Source of the DNA: Desulfosarcina cetonica JCM 12296
GTDB taxonomy: Bacteria; Desulfobacterota; Desulfobacteria; Desulfobacterales; Desulfosarcinaceae
Reading direction: 5' to 3'
NCBI RefSeq assembly: GCF_001311845.1
Contig: NZ_BBCC01000029.1
Location: 1-47,308 of the forward strand
DNA: 47,308 nucleotides
The position numbers were made by a program, and so were the translations under genes. Shown piece by piece: positions 44,682 through 47,308 of the stretch. Numbering within the stretch: position 1 is the first letter of the stretch; each line of letters begins with the position of its first letter. Below the pieces are notes generated by a model, which was not told where the DNA came from, did no database searches, and worked only from the letters and a program-made list of their open reading frames with translations.

Positions 44682-47308
44682 ATGCCAGAATACGATATTC
44701 GCAAAATTCCTTTCAACTATACTTCGGCCGACGACAACCAGATCGTACGGCTGCTTCTTGGGGAAGAGGGGTTCCATCAACTTCGCAAAAGCGGCCTGAT
44801 GAAACACGGCGGTCCGGCGTTGCGCCCCCTGCTGCGCTTTTTCGGCGACATGTTCATGCTGCGGCGCAACGCTTTTATCCGCAATGAGCTGATTGAATCC
44901 AAACGCCGCCGCCGGTTGTTTTTCGACAGCCTGCGCCAGGATCTGGCATCGGCGGCGGCGGAAGCCGATGACCCCGCAGCGGTGGCGGTTTTACGGGCCT
45001 GCCGGCAGTGCCTGGAGGATGCCGAAGCCGGCATTGGCCAAATCCGGGACGTTCAGCGCCGGATCGTCCAAAAGCTCACACCGATTGTCGGCCGCCGCAA
45101 CGTTTTCTCCGATCCGTTCAGCATCAACGCCCATGTGACCGACGCCACCAACTGGCGTCTGTGCCTGCCGCTGGCCGTGGTGCGTCCCACCTGCGAGGCG
45201 CAGGTCCCTGAAACGATCCGGGGCCTGGCCGCAGCGGGCGTCAGGCTCATCCCGCGGGGCGGCGGTACTGGGCTGACCGGCGGCAGCGTGCCCCTTGCCG
45301 ATGATTGCGCGATCGTCAACACCGAGCAGCTCAACCGCATCCACGGCATCGAGACGGTGGCCATCGCCTCATCCGACGGGAAAATCCAACACGCGCCGGC
45401 GCTCCACCTGGAAGCGGGGGTGATCACCAACACGGCCATGGGCTATGCCAAAAAGGCCGGCCTGATCTTCGCCACCGACCCCACCAGCGCCTGGGCCTGC
45501 ACCATCGGCGGCAACATTGCCGAAAATGCCGGCGGCAAGATGGCCGTGCTTTGGGGCACGGCCATCGACAACCTCCTGGATTTCAAGATCGCCATGCCCG
45601 ACGGCCGCCTTTATACCATCCGGCGCAAGGCGCACAGTCTGCGGCGGATCCGGCCCGATGACCGGATTGTTTTCGATGTGATCGACGATACGGAAAAAAC
45701 GCTGCGCACCATCTCCCTGGAGGGGCTCGATTTCCGTAAGGCCGGCCTGGGCAAGGATATCACCAACAAGGCCCTCTCCGGCTTGCCCGGCGTTCAGAAG
45801 GAAGGCACCGACGGCATCATCACCTCGGCCCGATTCATCCTGCACCGCCCCTACCCCAAGCAGACCACCTGCTGCCTGGAATTTTTCGGGGAGGACATGG
45901 ACGAGGCCAGCCGGGCCATCGCCGCCATCTGCGAGGCCTTCGCCAACCACGGTCAAGAGACCCTTATGGCCCTGGAGCATTTCGACGATGCCTACGTGCG
46001 TGCCATCGGCTACAAGGTCAAGGCACCGCGCCAGGATCCCCCCAAGGCGGTTCTCCTGGTGGACATGGTGGCCCACGACGACGACCAGCTCCAGCGAGGT
46101 CTGACACGCCTTGAAGCGCTCATGAGCGCCTATGCCAACACCCACCTTTTCGTGGCCGAAGGCGATCAGGAGGCCGAACGCTTCTGGCGCGACCGCAAAC
46201 GCCTGGGCGCCATCGCCAAACGCACCCGCTCCTTCAAGCTCAACGAGGACATCGTCCTGCCCATCGCCGCCCTGGCCGAGTTCGCCCAATTCGCCGACGA
46301 TATCAACGCCGAGGAGCAGCGCGAGAACCAACTGTCTTTGGTCTTCCGCCTGGGTGCCCATCTGGAGACGGCCCAGCCGCTGGAGGATCCCGAGTGGCTG
46401 ACCGCCAAATTTCCCGCCGCGAAAAAACTGTTCATGGCGGCCCTGGAACGGATTCGCCTGTCCGGCAAGCATCACCTGCAGGAAGAAACCCACATCCGGC
46501 AGCTGCGTGCCGAACTGGCCGAACTGTTCAGCGGGTATGTGAAGATCAACCGCGAAATCGACGAGATCGTGGCCGACACCCGCTCGCGCCTGATCGTCAT
46601 TGCTACCCACATGCACGCCGGCGACGGCAACATCCATGTCAACATCCCCGTGTTCGCCAACGACCGCGAGATGATGCTGCGCGCCGCCGAAACCGCCGAC
46701 GCGGTCATGGCCAAGGCCGTCGAACTGGACGGCGTGGTCAGCGGCGAGCACGGCATCGGCCTGACCAAGTTCAAATACCTGGACCCCCAGCGTCTGGCGG
46801 AGCTTGCCGACTACCGTCGCCAGGTGGACCCCGACGGGCTCATGAATCCGGGCAAACTCAGCGACCCGCGCGCGCCGCAACTGGTCTTCGCTCCCTCCTT
46901 CAACCTGTTGGGCCTGGAAGCCGGCATCCTGCGCCATGCCGAACTGGAACGTCTGGCGGAGATGATCTCCGGCTGCGTGCGCTGCGGCCGCTGCAAAACC
47001 CCTTGCTGCGTGTTTCATCCCCAGGAAAATCTTTTTTTCCACCCGCGCAACAAGAACCTCGCCGTGGTGGCCCTGATCGAGGCGATCCTGTGGGAAACCC
47101 AACGCTTTCGCAGTACCGGCTTTGACGCCCTGAAATACCTGGGGCAGGTGGCCGACCACTGCACCATCTGCCACAAATGCCAGCCGCCCTGCCCGGTGGA
47201 TATCGATTCCGGCGCGGTTTCGGTGCTGGAGCGTCAGATCCTCACGGCCCACCATTATCGCCGCAGCGCCCCACCGACGGCCATGGCCCTGGCCTATTTG
47301 GACAACCG
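44682..47308 (+). CDS. DUF3683/GlcD-type FAD-binding oxidoreductase with Fe-S motifs (3' truncated)
   Basis: Open to the window end: 875 residues seen. An N-terminal DUF3683-like region (residues 1-130: FNYTSADDNQIVRLLL, FFGDMFMLRRNAFI) precedes an FAD-binding PCMH domain (VRLIPRGGGTGLTGGSVPL, ATDPTSAWACTIGGNIAENAGG, about residues 165-390) and a GlcD-type C-terminal domain (THMHAGDGNIHVNIPV, GVVSGEHGIGLTKF). Two Fe-S motifs follow, CVRCGRCKTPC and CTICHKCQPPCPVDI, near 47000 and 47160. The family oxidises D-2-hydroxyacids such as D-lactate or 2-hydroxyglutarate and passes electrons through Fe-S centres. Being divergent from the tmc operon suggests that it is a donor for membrane electron transfer, an inference. 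The missing C-terminus probably holds HdrD-like CCG domains. Confidence 0.9.
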   Translation, partial: MPEYDIRKIPFNYTSADDNQIVRLLLGEEGFHQLRKSGLMKHGGPALRPLLRFFGDMFMLRRNAFIRNELIESKRRRRLFFDSLRQDLASAAAEADDPAAVAVLRACRQCLEDAEAGIGQIRDVQRRIVQKLTPIVGRRNVFSDPFSINAHVTDATNWRLCLPLAVVRPTCEAQVPETIRGLAAAGVRLIPRGGGTGLTGGSVPLADDCAIVNTEQLNRIHGIETVAIASSDGKIQHAPALHLEAGVITNTAMGYAKKAGLIFATDPTSAWACTIGGNIAENAGGKMAVLWGTAIDNLLDFKIAMPDGRLYTIRRKAHSLRRIRPDDRIVFDVIDDTEKTLRTISLEGLDFRKAGLGKDITNKALSGLPGVQKEGTDGIITSARFILHRPYPKQTTCCLEFFGEDMDEASRAIAAICEAFANHGQETLMALEHFDDAYVRAIGYKVKAPRQDPPKAVLLVDMVAHDDDQLQRGLTRLEALMSAYANTHLFVAEGDQEAERFWRDRKRLGAIAKRTRSFKLNEDIVLPIAALAEFAQFADDINAEEQRENQLSLVFRLGAHLETAQPLEDPEWLTAKFPAAKKLFMAALERIRLSGKHHLQEETHIRQLRAELAELFSGYVKINREIDEIVADTRSRLIVIATHMHAGDGNIHVNIPVFANDREMMLRAAETADAVMAKAVELDGVVSGEHGIGLTKFKYLDPQRLAELADYRRQVDPDGLMNPGKLSDPRAPQLVFAPSFNLLGLEAGILRHAELERLAEMISGCVRCGRCKTPCCVFHPQENLFFHPRNKNLAVVALIEAILWETQRFRSTGFDALKYLGQVADHCTICHKCQPPCPVDIDSGAVSVLERQILTAHHYRRSAPPTAMALAYLDN

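Noticed and set aside
45369-47255. 628-residue minus-strand ORF opposite the FAD/Fe-S dehydrogenase
   Set aside because: It is the antisense shadow of a clearly recognised family on the plus strand; long antisense ORFs are expected in GC-rich DNA.
1-47308. CRISPR array, tRNA or rRNA genes
   Set aside because: No regularly spaced direct repeats and no tRNA or rRNA signatures were noticed; the recurring elements are inverted repeats at unrelated loci.

Overview
The window reads as chromosome of a GC-rich, strictly respiratory member of the Desulfobacterota, most likely a sulfate reducer of the Desulfobacterales type. The strongest pointer is a complete Tmc-type transmembrane redox complex (tetraheme cytochrome, HdrD-like Fe-S protein, membrane cytochrome b, tryptophan-rich TmcD, with a response regulator) at 39.9-44.3 kb. 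Supporting pointers are hydrogenase nickel maturation (hypA, hypB), a three-domain NifU with NifS, a biotin carrier of the decarboxylase/carboxylase type next to succinyl-CoA synthetase, and a zinc-knuckle tail typical of deltaproteobacterial PAS proteins. The assignment is inference from gene content; no rRNA or tRNA is present.

Layout: 0-2.6 kb holds metabolic genes (biotin carrier end, sucC, sucD). 2.9-7.4 kb is an AT-rich accessory island on the minus strand: a helical-repeat protein, a possible HEPN-like protein, an ASCH protein and a GNAT-PIN-PUA-like fusion. 8.3-11.5 kb holds hypA-hypB followed, with ATGA overlaps, by an AAA ATPase and a TOPRIM-like partner that look like a two-gene defence module. 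11.5-14.7 kb holds a sensor kinase and an MFS transporter. 15.0-19.7 kb is a candidate RiPP locus: a stand-alone sigma-54 activator, an oligopeptide-binding lipoprotein, a good sigma-54 promoter, a small precursor-like peptide, a radical SAM/SPASM maturase (one-base frameshift) and a strong terminator. 19.8-29.5 kb is a set of split STAND NTPase genes: TPR, NB-ARC, helical repeat, NACHT (frameshifted) and WD40. The two ATPases share a nearly duplicated N-terminal domain. Directly upstream, on the same strand and almost without gaps, lie a TonB-dependent receptor and a sigma-54 response regulator. 33.0-38.95 kb holds a LuxR/PAS protein, nifS-nifU, a MEMO-family protein and a two-gene NAD salvage operon. 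Then follow a GntR regulator with two operator-like sites, the tmc operon, and a divergent, truncated DUF3683 FAD/Fe-S hydroxyacid dehydrogenase.

Two families of intergenic inverted-repeat elements recur: one in sucC-sucD, hypA-hypB and (half copy) tmcD-tmcC; the other upstream of the sensor kinase and in the 7.9 kb spacer. Three genes (radical SAM, NACHT, LuxR/PAS) each carry a disruption explained by one missing G or C in a short GC run. This may be systematic sequencing error in a draft genome or recent decay; their reading frames should be treated as one gene each.

The best candidates for undescribed biology are the sigma-54-driven radical SAM peptide locus, the split STAND array with a shared adaptor domain, and the GNAT-PIN-PUA/ASCH module.
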